64,000 nt of DNA from Chryseobacterium herbae (GTDB lineage: Bacteria > Bacteroidota > Bacteroidia > Flavobacteriales > Weeksellaceae). The DNA is taken from assembly GCF_025154075.1 (NCBI RefSeq), contig NZ_JAOAMU010000003.1:397713-461712 (forward strand), in the 5' to 3' direction. Both the position numbers and the translations under genes were made by a program. This document shows positions 35,882 through 43,394 of this stretch, piece by piece; the first letter of the stretch is position 1, and every line of letters begins with the position of its first letter. A model generated the notes under the pieces. It worked only from the letters and a program-made list of their open reading frames with translations. It was not told the origin of the DNA and did no database searches.

Positions 35882-36268
35882 ATGAAAACAATTACTTTAA
35901 TTTTCGGGGCTGCCTATGGAATGCTGTCGGTTATTCTCGGAGCTTTCGGAGCGCACGCTTTAAAAAAAATATTATCTGTAGAAAGACTTGAGAGTTTTGA
36001 AACGGGAGTGAGATATCAGATGTATGCTGCCTTCTTTTTATTGATTGTGGGATACATTTTGAAATTTGATACTTCATCACAAAAATGGATTTCTATTTTC
36101 ATGATTGCAGGAACGATATTGTTTTCTTTCAGTATTTATTTCCTGAGTTTACAGGATTATCTGGGCGCCAACCTGAAGTTTTTAGGTCCCATTACTCCAC
36201 TTGGAGGTTTGTTTATGATTCTAAGCTGGGGAATGCTGATTTGGTATTTCGCCAAGACAAAAATATAA
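35882..36268 (+). CDS. DUF423 membrane protein
   Basis: A 128-residue protein with four TM helices. GAAYGMLSVILGAFGAHALKK and RYQMYAAFFLLIVGYIL are DUF423 hallmarks; residues near 100-125 (ITPLGGLFMILSWGMLIWYFA) close the domain. Function unknown. It is the fourth gene of the chain starting at HMG-CoA reductase. Confidence 0.9.
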   Translation: MKTITLIFGAAYGMLSVILGAFGAHALKKILSVERLESFETGVRYQMYAAFFLLIVGYILKFDTSSQKWISIFMIAGTILFSFSIYFLSLQDYLGANLKFLGPITPLGGLFMILSWGMLIWYFAKTKI

Positions 36269-36337
36269 TCATTGCGGTTCGATCTGCAGAAAAAATATAG
36301 GCTCACTTTACATCGTGGCTTACTGAAAAATTTAAAA

Positions 36338-37021
36338 ATGAATAACCGCTTTACAAGTTTTCTTATTACGTTCCTTTTCTTTTCTCTAAGTGTTCAGAAG
36401 ATGGAAGCCCAGGAGAAAAAGAAATTACTGAATGGACATATTTTAACAGAAGTAAAAAATATTCAAAAGCGTTTTTCGGATAGCATCAGTCATTATGATT
36501 ACAAAAAGAATTCTGTTTTATACAGTGAAAAATATAGAGTTTTTTACAGTGAAAAAATACAGAATCTGAAAAATCTGTACCAAAATATATATGACAAAGA
36601 TGTAATTACCGGGAAGTTTGATACCGGTATTTCATTTAAAGCAACGAACGAGATACAGACAAATACGGTATCGCCTGGAGAAACTGCTCCTCAAAATGAA
36701 ACGAAAAATAAAATTGTTGATATTACTCAAATTGAAAATTATCAACAGCTTGCAGACTTAAAAAAACGTTTGACTGTTGATTTTCCGGTTTATTTGATAG
36801 AGGACAACAGTGAAGAGACATACCAATGTAAATTGAATTTCATCATTGATGTGGATGGTCAATTCAAAAAAGTAAAATACAGCGGGTCATCCGGCACAGA
36901 ATTCAATATCATCAGTGCATTGTTCCTGTATGCAATCGGATCTTTGGAAGAACCGTTGCTCTATAACAAAAAGCCAATCGTGCAACAGTTTTCCCAACCG
37001 ATCATCTTAAGATTTGAATAG
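36338..37021 (+). CDS. Exported protein with TonB C-terminal-like domain
   Basis: A 227-residue protein; the ATG at 36338 gives MNNRFTSFLITFLFFSLSVQKMEAQ, a signal peptide, while an upstream TTG extension does not. Residues 150-227 (CKLNFIIDVDGQFKKVKYSGSSGTEFNIISALFLYAIGSLEEPLLYNKKPIVQQFSQPI) follow the pattern of TonB C-terminal domains found in many Bacteroidota periplasmic proteins. There is no TM anchor or proline-rich linker as in true TonB. Function unknown. Confidence 0.65.
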   Translation: MNNRFTSFLITFLFFSLSVQKMEAQEKKKLLNGHILTEVKNIQKRFSDSISHYDYKKNSVLYSEKYRVFYSEKIQNLKNLYQNIYDKDVITGKFDTGISFKATNEIQTNTVSPGETAPQNETKNKIVDITQIENYQQLADLKKRLTVDFPVYLIEDNSEETYQCKLNFIIDVDGQFKKVKYSGSSGTEFNIISALFLYAIGSLEEPLLYNKKPIVQQFSQPIILRFE

Positions 37022-37122
37022 ATCATCATAACACATACTTTGAGAAGTTATTGTGTATAAGTACACATTCAAAACCGGTAAAAACAAATGATGAGGTTCT
37101 TTTAATATTTAAAATAAATTAA

Positions 37123-38400
37123 ATGAAAATCAATAGAAGGAGACGGCTAATAAAAACATTCAATCTTCTGGATCAGCCTATAAGATTCAATCCGTTTGTA
37201 TTCAGCAGGACTTTTTTCATGTGGGCTTTCACCGGTCTTGTGGGAGGTGCAATTGCCGGTGGTTACTGGATCGTATTGGAACATTTTACAGAGTTTTTAG
37301 TACAGTTTCAGGGATGGATGGTTATTCCTACTATGGCCGTTTGTGGTTTGCTGGCAGGGCTTGTGATTCACTTCATCGGAGATCCGGGAGAAATTCATCT
37401 GATCGTTAATAATATAAGGTTTAATAAAGGAAAACTGGATCCTAAAAACAATCCTTCCATGATCCTTTCGTCTCTGTTTTGTGTAGCGTCGGGCGGAAGT
37501 CTCGGTCCTGAAGCTCCTTTGGTTCAGGTCACCGGATCTACAGGAACCTGGCTGGGAAAAATTTTCAGACTGAAAGGAGAGGAACTTCGTTCTCTGAGTA
37601 TTGCCGGAATGGCTTCAGGTTTTACGGCTCTGTTTGGAGCTCCGCTGGGAGGAAGTCTTTTCTCGCTTGAAATTCTGCATCACAAACATGCAGTAGAATA
37701 TTACAGAGCTATTATTCCTGCTTTGGTGGCGAGCTGTTTCAGTTATGTCATGTTTGCTTTGATCATTCATTTGGGGATAGGTGCAACGTGGGATTTGAAG
37801 GCTTATCATTATTCAGGAGTATATGATTTCATTTACGCCTTTTTATTTGGAGTAGTGGCGACTATTTTCGGATGGATCTTCATTTTTGTGGTTAAATTTT
37901 TCAAAAAGATTTTCGAATACAGACAATTCCCGATTTATATAAAAACCTTAGTCGGAGGAATTATTTTAGGAATCATTGCCTATAATTTCCCGATTACGAG
38001 ATACTTCGGGCATCATGAAATCAATGAGCTGATCAACGGAAATTTCGCACTGAACTTTTTAATTGTGATCCTTATTTTTAAAATCATAGCGATTGCAGTG
38101 ACTGTAACTTCAGGATGGAGAGGCGGTTTTATTATCCCGTTATTTTTTGTGGGAACCACTTTAGGACTGATCATTCACCAGCTATTTCCGGCTGTTGATA
38201 CGACCTTAGCAATCGTGAGCTGTATGGCTGCCATTAATGCCTGTGTCACCAGAACACCTATGAGCACCACGATTATTCTGGGAACCTTAACCGGGTTTAC
38301 GTATTTCGTTCCGATACTTTTTGCAAGCTTAACAGGTTATTTCCTCGCTCCGAAAATTCCGTTCATCGGTTCACAGTCTGAAAAATTATCCGAAGAATAA
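37123..38400 (+). CDS. CLC-family chloride channel / transporter
   Basis: A 425-residue membrane protein with about ten hydrophobic segments. CLC motifs are recognisable in variant form: GDPGEIHLI replaces GSGIP, GGSLGPEAPLVQ replaces G(R/K)EGPxVQ (the gating Glu is kept), and WRGGFIIPLFFVGTTLG matches the GxFxP region. It lacks CBS domains. Anion channel or proton-coupled exchange is expected; the altered selectivity-filter motif makes the ion uncertain. Confidence 0.85.
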   Translation: MKINRRRRLIKTFNLLDQPIRFNPFVFSRTFFMWAFTGLVGGAIAGGYWIVLEHFTEFLVQFQGWMVIPTMAVCGLLAGLVIHFIGDPGEIHLIVNNIRFNKGKLDPKNNPSMILSSLFCVASGGSLGPEAPLVQVTGSTGTWLGKIFRLKGEELRSLSIAGMASGFTALFGAPLGGSLFSLEILHHKHAVEYYRAIIPALVASCFSYVMFALIIHLGIGATWDLKAYHYSGVYDFIYAFLFGVVATIFGWIFIFVVKFFKKIFEYRQFPIYIKTLVGGIILGIIAYNFPITRYFGHHEINELINGNFALNFLIVILIFKIIAIAVTVTSGWRGGFIIPLFFVGTTLGLIIHQLFPAVDTTLAIVSCMAAINACVTRTPMSTTIILGTLTGFTYFVPILFASLTGYFLAPKIPFIGSQSEKLSEE

Positions 38401-38463
38401 AGCAAATTTGGAGGATATGTTAAAAATCAAGTTTCCTGTGCCTTAATTTTTAAGTCAATAAAC

Positions 38464-38493
38464 TTGAACTTCCATGTCTTTTTAGTAAATTTG
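38464..38493 (+). promoter_or_regulatory. Bacteroidota-type promoter of sucC
   Basis: TTG at 38464-38466, 19 bp, then TAAATTTG at 38486-38493, a perfect -7 box, 39 bp before the ATG. Confidence 0.75.
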
Positions 38494-38531
38494 TCAACCT
38501 TTAAATTTTAAAATAAAATAATAAAAATAAT

Positions 38532-39722
38532 ATGAATCTTCACGAGTATCAATCAAAAGAGATTTTATCAAAGTACGGAGTTGCTATCCAACGTGGTTTC
38601 GTAGCGAACAATGTAGAAGAAGCTGTAGCAGCTGCTGAAAAATTGACTGCTGAAACCGGAGCTCAGGCTTGGGTAGTAAAAGCACAAATTCACGCAGGTG
38701 GACGTGGTAAAGGTGGCGGTGTAAAGTTCTCTCCGAACATGGATAAACTTAAAGAAAACGCTCAGAACATCATCGGAATGCAGTTGATAACTCCACAAAC
38801 TTCTGCTGAAGGTAAAAAAGTACACTCTGTTTTGGTTGCAGAAGATGTTTATTATCCGGGAGAAACTGAAACTAAAGAATTTTATGTTTCTATCCTTTTA
38901 GACAGAGCTGAAGGTAAAAATACAATCGTATATTCTACTGAAGGTGGGATGGATATTGAGCACGTTGCTGAAGTAACTCCTCATTTGATCCACAAAGAAA
39001 TCATTGATCCGGCTTTAGGTCTTCAGGGATTCCAGGCTAGAAAAATTGCTTTCAACCTAGGTCTTGAAGGAAATGCTTTCAAAGAATTCACAAAATTCAT
39101 TGCATCTCTTTACAATGCTTACACAGGAATTGATGCTTCTCTTTTCGAAATCAACCCGGTTTTGAAAACTTCTGATAACAAAATTATCGCTGTAGATGCT
39201 AAAGTAACTTTAGATGGTAACGCATTGTTCCGTCACAAAGATCTTGAAGCTTTAAGAGATACAAGAGAAGAAGATCCAATGGATGTAGAAGCTGGTGAAG
39301 CTGGTCTTAACTTCGTAAAACTAGACGGTAACGTTGCTTGTATGGTAAACGGAGCTGGTCTTGCAATGGCAACTATGGATATCATCAAATTATCTGGTGG
39401 TAGCCCTGCAAACTTCCTTGACGTAGGAGGTACTGCAGATGCTCAGAGAGTTCAGACTGCTTTCGGAATCATCCTTAGAGATCCAAACGTAAAAGCAATC
39501 CTTATCAACATCTTCGGAGGTATCGTAAGATGTGACAGAGTGGCTCAGGGAGTTGTAGACGCTTACAGAGCGATGGGTAGCCTTCCGGTTCCATTGATCG
39601 TAAGATTACAGGGAACTAACGCTGTAGAAGCTAAAAAACTAATTGACGATTCAGGTCTTCCTGTACATTCTGCAATTACTTTGGAAGAAGCTGCAAACAA
39701 AGTGAAAGAAGTTTTAGCATAA
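38532..39722 (+). CDS. sucC: Succinate-CoA ligase, ADP-forming, beta subunit
   Basis: TCA-cycle enzyme subunit (succinyl-CoA + NDP + Pi to succinate + NTP + CoA). At 396 residues it has the normal length. The ATP-grasp start MNLHEYQSKEILSKYGVAIQRGFVA, KAQIHAGGRGKGGGVK and the C-terminal LDVGGTADAQRVQTAF and NIFGGIVRCDRVAQGVV are diagnostic. The alpha subunit gene sucD is not adjacent, so the two are unlinked here. It has its own promoter and terminator. Confidence 0.97.
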   Translation: MNLHEYQSKEILSKYGVAIQRGFVANNVEEAVAAAEKLTAETGAQAWVVKAQIHAGGRGKGGGVKFSPNMDKLKENAQNIIGMQLITPQTSAEGKKVHSVLVAEDVYYPGETETKEFYVSILLDRAEGKNTIVYSTEGGMDIEHVAEVTPHLIHKEIIDPALGLQGFQARKIAFNLGLEGNAFKEFTKFIASLYNAYTGIDASLFEINPVLKTSDNKIIAVDAKVTLDGNALFRHKDLEALRDTREEDPMDVEAGEAGLNFVKLDGNVACMVNGAGLAMATMDIIKLSGGSPANFLDVGGTADAQRVQTAFGIILRDPNVKAILINIFGGIVRCDRVAQGVVDAYRAMGSLPVPLIVRLQGTNAVEAKKLIDDSGLPVHSAITLEEAANKVKEVLA

Positions 39723-39745
39723 GCTGAACTTTTAAATAAATAGAG

Positions 39746-39775
39746 AAACCGTTCCATTTTTGGAGCGGTTTTTTT
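39746..39775 (+). terminator. Terminator of sucC
   Basis: Stem AAACCGTTCC/GGAGCGGTTT with an AT-rich loop and a T-run. Confidence 0.9.
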
Positions 39776-39801
39776 ATATTTAAAAATCAAAATGCAACCT
39801 G

Positions 39802-40284
39802 ATGAAAAAAATATACATCCCCAATCCATGTTCCGAAAGCTGGGAAACAATGTCTTCTCATGAGCAGGGAAAGTTTTGTTCTGTCTGCAGCAAATGTGTG
39901 GTTGATTTTACAGAAAAGAAATCCCAAGAAATTGAATATGTTTTCAAAGAGAAGCAGGGTACAGATATTTGTGGCAGATTTTTTATTCATCAATTGGATA
40001 ATGAAGCTGAAGAAACTGAAAAACTGAAAAACCGGTTTTTAAAATACGTTCCTCAAAATTTTCAAAATAGCAGAGTAACACTGGCCGTCTTTTCTTTGAT
40101 TATATTTTTAGTAGGATGTTCAAAACCAAAAGAGGAGGCTTGTGCCACCATTGGGGAAACCAAGATTGAAGAAGATTCTATTCCTAAAAATGACGACTAT
40201 GTTGTGGGTGCGCCTATGGTCCGGAATGATTCAGTAGCTAACATTCTTCAGAAAGACAGCTTAAAATTAAAAGATCCCAAATAA
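39802..40284 (+). CDS. Cysteine-rich protein with central TM helix
   Basis: A 160-residue protein. The N-terminus (IPNPCSESWETMSSHEQGKFCSVCSKCVVDFTEKKSQEI) is a small family seen in many flavobacteria; four cysteines (including CSVCSKC) suggest a zinc site. A TM helix follows at about residues 92-108 (VTLAVFSLIIFLVGC). The C-terminal 50 residues, beyond the membrane, are polar. The topology suggests the zinc part is cytoplasmic and the tail periplasmic. Function unknown. Confidence 0.7.
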   Translation: MKKIYIPNPCSESWETMSSHEQGKFCSVCSKCVVDFTEKKSQEIEYVFKEKQGTDICGRFFIHQLDNEAEETEKLKNRFLKYVPQNFQNSRVTLAVFSLIIFLVGCSKPKEEACATIGETKIEEDSIPKNDDYVVGAPMVRNDSVANILQKDSLKLKDPK

Positions 40285-40295
40285 TTTAAGACATA

Positions 40296-40317
40296 AAAAA
40301 CCGCTTAAAAAAAGCGG
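40296..40317. terminator. Short bidirectional terminator
   Basis: Stem CCGCTT/AAGCGG with an A-rich loop, preceded by an A-run that is the T-tail for mscS on the minus strand. Confidence 0.65.
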
Positions 40318-40325
40318 CTGATATT

Positions 40326-41210
40326 TTATTTGTCCTGATGTTCGGGAGGAAAAGATTCTCCATTCGTTATACTGATACTCGTAGGCGTGACCAGTTGAAT
40401 GTTGTCGGCATCCAGACGCTGCTTGATCTTCAGATAAGCCTCACTTTTCAGCTGAACCATGTTGGCCCCTACCTTCATCCAGAATTTAGCCTGGAGGTTA
40501 AAATTGCCCTGTTTAAGGTCCGTGAAAATCACTTCTGAAGTATCCAGTCTGTCTACACTGTCAAGGTTCTTAATAACCTCCAGCATTCCTTTCTGCGCCT
40601 TGGTGATATCTTCATCCGCAGGAATTTCAAAATTCAGAATAATTTTGCGCTGTGGCGATGCTGTAATATTGTAAAAAGGTGCATTAAAAATCACCTGGTT
40701 CGGGATGTAAGCTTTCTTTCCGTCATCCGTAATAAGCTTGGTCGTTAAGAAACCAATTTCCTGAACCGTACCTGAATGATTTCCGATCGTAATATAATCT
40801 CCTACTTTAAATGCCTTATCGATCCCAATCAGCATTCCTGAAAAAATACTCGATACCAGATCTTTCAAAGCCACCCCGGCAATAACCCCGGCTACCCCTA
40901 AACTTCCGATAAACTTCCAAAGGAAACCACTAAAGCCCATAATTTCGAGGGCAATAAAACTCCCCATCATCATGATGAGAAATCTGAAAACCCCTATTAA
41001 AGTAACCAGAGAGCCTTCTTTCTGGCTTTTCGGGAAAAATTTGTGGAATAATTTTACCGCTCCTATACTTAAATACTTACTTGTAATAAGAAAGAATAAA
41101 AAGACTAAGATTCCGACGATAAGTTTCGGTGTAAGCTCGGCAAACCTCATATACCAGCTTTCCAAAACCCTGTAAATAACGTCTATGTAGCTGTGTTCAA
41201 TGTTCTGCAT
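40326..41210 (-). CDS. MscS-family mechanosensitive ion channel
   Basis: A 294-residue channel opening under membrane tension. Three N-terminal TM helices, then the pore helix and beta domain GSLGVAGVIAGVALKDLVSSIFSGMLIGIDKAFKVGDYITIGNHSGTVQEIGFLTTKL, the MscS core. The cytoplasmic vestibule part follows. Length is close to E. coli MscS (286). Stands alone, divergent from the peroxiredoxin gene. Confidence 0.93.
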   Translation of the reverse strand: MQNIEHSYIDVIYRVLESWYMRFAELTPKLIVGILVFLFFLITSKYLSIGAVKLFHKFFPKSQKEGSLVTLIGVFRFLIMMMGSFIALEIMGFSGFLWKFIGSLGVAGVIAGVALKDLVSSIFSGMLIGIDKAFKVGDYITIGNHSGTVQEIGFLTTKLITDDGKKAYIPNQVIFNAPFYNITASPQRKIILNFEIPADEDITKAQKGMLEVIKNLDSVDRLDTSEVIFTDLKQGNFNLQAKFWMKVGANMVQLKSEAYLKIKQRLDADNIQLVTPTSISITNGESFPPEHQDK

Positions 41211-41252
41211 GAATAAAATTTTGATTAAAGATATAAATTTTCAACAAAAATT

Positions 41253-41282
41253 TTGCCAGTTCCAAAAAGTCTACTAAATTTG
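41253..41282 (+). promoter_or_regulatory. Bacteroidota-type promoter of the peroxiredoxin gene
   Basis: TTG at 41253-41255, 19 bp, then TAAATTTG at 41275-41282, 22 bp before the ATG. Confidence 0.72.
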
Positions 41283-41304
41283 TAGACTAACAAAGCAGAA
41301 TATT

Positions 41305-41940
41305 ATGTCAATTAAACTAGGAGATACAGCACCGGATTTTCAGGCAGAGACTTCTTCAGGTGATATTAAATTTCACGAATTTTTAGGGAATTCCTGGGGA
41401 ATTCTGTTCTCACATCCTGCAGATTATACACCGGTATGCACTACGGAACTGGGATATACTTCAAAGCTTAAATCAGAATTCGATAAAAGAGGAACGAAAG
41501 TGATTGCGCTAAGTGTAGATGGAGTAGAAGACCATCAGAGCTGGATCAAGGATATCAACGAGACCCAGAATACGGATGTGCAGTTTCCTATTATTGCAGA
41601 CAAGGACCGACAGATTTCAGAGCTTTATGATTTTATTCACCCGAATGCTTCAGTGACTGCTACTGTACGTTCTCTGCTGATCATTGATCCGGATAAAAAA
41701 GTAAGACTGATCATTACGTATCCGGCTTCTACAGGACGGAATTTTAATGAGATCCTGAGAGTGCTTGATTCCCTTCAGTTAGTTGATTCATATAAAGTAG
41801 CAACTCCTGTCAACTGGAAATACGGTGAAGATGTTATCGTACCACCGACGATTTCTACAGAAGATGCCAAAAAAATATTTCCGAAAGGAGTGACGGAAAT
41901 AAAGCCGTATCTGAGATATACGCCACAACCCAACACATGA
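41305..41940 (+). CDS. 1-Cys peroxiredoxin (Prx6 type)
   Basis: A 211-residue peroxidase reducing H2O2 and organic peroxides. The active site HPADYTPVCTTELG holds the peroxidatic Cys45, the only cysteine in the protein, so it is a true 1-Cys enzyme. The extended C-terminal domain (VNWKYGEDVIVPPTISTEDAKKIFPKGV) is typical of the Prx6 group. Own promoter and strong terminator. Confidence 0.94.
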   Translation: MSIKLGDTAPDFQAETSSGDIKFHEFLGNSWGILFSHPADYTPVCTTELGYTSKLKSEFDKRGTKVIALSVDGVEDHQSWIKDINETQNTDVQFPIIADKDRQISELYDFIHPNASVTATVRSLLIIDPDKKVRLIITYPASTGRNFNEILRVLDSLQLVDSYKVATPVNWKYGEDVIVPPTISTEDAKKIFPKGVTEIKPYLRYTPQPNT

Positions 41941-41979
41941 TTTATTTGATTTTTTATAGTTTAGTTTTAATTTGTACGA

Positions 41980-42011
41980 AAATCGCTCCGAAAAATATTT
42001 CGGGGCGATTT
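41980..42011. terminator. Bidirectional terminator
   Basis: Stem AAATCGCTCCGAAA/TTTCGGGGCGATTT with one GT-type mismatch, between convergent genes. Confidence 0.87.
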
Positions 42012-42040
42012 CAATTTTTTTATCCGGTAAGTTAAAATGA

Positions 42041-42634
42041 TTAGTTTCTTACATCATTTGCTACTTCTTTAGCTTTTGAAGTAGGTAAGTAAATACTGAA
42101 TCCTACGTTGAACGTAATATTAGAATTTAAACCTTCGCTACCAAATCCTGTTCTACCTTTATATTTTACCAAACCTTCAATACCGATGTTAGGTGTAATA
42201 AAGTAAGAATAACCAGGACCAGCACCAAAATCCAAACCGGTTGTAGAGTCTGCATTTTCCACTGATCTTCCTCCGATACCTACATTTCCTTCAAGGAACC
42301 ATCTTCCGTGGTGAAGCAAGTTATCCACACCTTTTTCTCCAGGTGAAAGAAAATAACGTCCTAAAGCACCTACTCCATAAGTAAATTCTGTTGGCGATCC
42401 GTTTTTAACTTTACTGATACCTAAGTCCACATATCCACCTACTGCAACATTATCTTTTATAAAATAAGCTGCCTTAGGCTGTAATCCTATGTTATAACCT
42501 CCCCCTGTATTTAATCCAAAGTTACTTGTTATAAGGCTACTTCCTACCATCCAATTACCTTGTTGAATCTGTGCATTAGCTGTTGCAGTCAAACCTGTTG
42601 CTGCTAATATTCCTGCAAAAATTAGTTTTTTCAT
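42041..42634 (-). CDS. Outer-membrane beta-barrel protein
   Basis: A 197-residue protein with signal peptide MKKLIFAGILAATGLTATANAQ, then alternating beta strands (WMVGSSLITSNFGLNTGGGYNIGLQPKAAYFIKDNVAVGGYVDLGI ... NITFNVGFSIYL), like the OmpA-fold 'outer membrane beta-barrel' group of about eight strands. No ligand evidence. Confidence 0.85.
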   Translation of the reverse strand: MKKLIFAGILAATGLTATANAQIQQGNWMVGSSLITSNFGLNTGGGYNIGLQPKAAYFIKDNVAVGGYVDLGISKVKNGSPTEFTYGVGALGRYFLSPGEKGVDNLLHHGRWFLEGNVGIGGRSVENADSTTGLDFGAGPGYSYFITPNIGIEGLVKYKGRTGFGSEGLNSNITFNVGFSIYLPTSKAKEVANDVRN

Positions 42635-42794
42635 AATTTATTATTTTAATAATTAAATGTTATCATTTGTAGATTAGAGAAAAAACAAGAAATGTGCCAA
42701 GCTTCTTAATTTTAGATAAAAACTCAGAATAAATGTTAATTTTAGGAGAATCGAAATGTGAATTATTTGGTCATTTTTTTGATGATACCACAAT

Positions 42795-43310
42795 TTAAAT
42801 ACACAGAAGAATCACTGAAATGATAAGGCCTGCTATTGTGAATTTGATTCCTCTTTTGAAAGCTTTTGTCTTTGGGTTGAACATCCAGAAACTGGAAATC
42901 ACAAAGAAAAATAAAGAGATCCCGAAAAATGTGTTCAGAGGTGACAATGTTTCCTTTGACTGGGATTTATGAAGTTTCACCATCTTGTCCAGAACAAAAG
43001 GAAGTTCCTTCTTAGCATATTTTGCTTTTCCGGAGGCTGCATCGTAGGTTCCCTGTTTAAAGTATAAGATATTTCCTTCGGTTTTTTCTACTTCCAGCCC
43101 TTTGATCTTTAGTTCTTTACCTAATTCTTTTTCTGAAAGATTCACAGCAACTGTTTTATCATACTTCTTTTCTTTTTTAAGGAAATCAGTATCTCTGTAA
43201 ACGAGCAAAACGCCGCTTAATGCATATATAGCCATTATCCCTGCAAGAAAATACCCCAGATAGCGGTGCGTAATTCTCATAAAAGTTCTTGTGTCCTTGA
43301 TCTTATCCAT
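42795..43310 (-). CDS. PepSY-associated membrane protein
   Basis: A 171-residue protein with TM helices at about 17-35, 125-140 and 152-171. The start (FMRITHRYLGYFLAGIMAIYALSGVLLVYRD) is the pattern of PepSY-TM proteins next to siderophore receptors, with His residues that could carry haem. It follows the TonB receptor gene by 84 bp on the same strand, so it may help in reductive iron release (inference). Confidence 0.8.
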   Translation of the reverse strand: MDKIKDTRTFMRITHRYLGYFLAGIMAIYALSGVLLVYRDTDFLKKEKKYDKTVAVNLSEKELGKELKIKGLEVEKTEGNILYFKQGTYDAASGKAKYAKKELPFVLDKMVKLHKSQSKETLSPLNTFFGISLFFFVISSFWMFNPKTKAFKRGIKFTIAGLIISVILLCI

Positions 43311-43394
43311 ATCGTATTGTTTGTTAATTTAAAAAAGGAAACTGCAAAAATGCAATTTCCCCTTTGATTGATGAAATTATTCCGGTCTTTAATT

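Noticed and set aside
42318..42328. A further TTATCCACA DnaA box
   Set aside because: Lies inside the coding sequence of an outer-membrane protein and is single; expected by chance in a window of this size.
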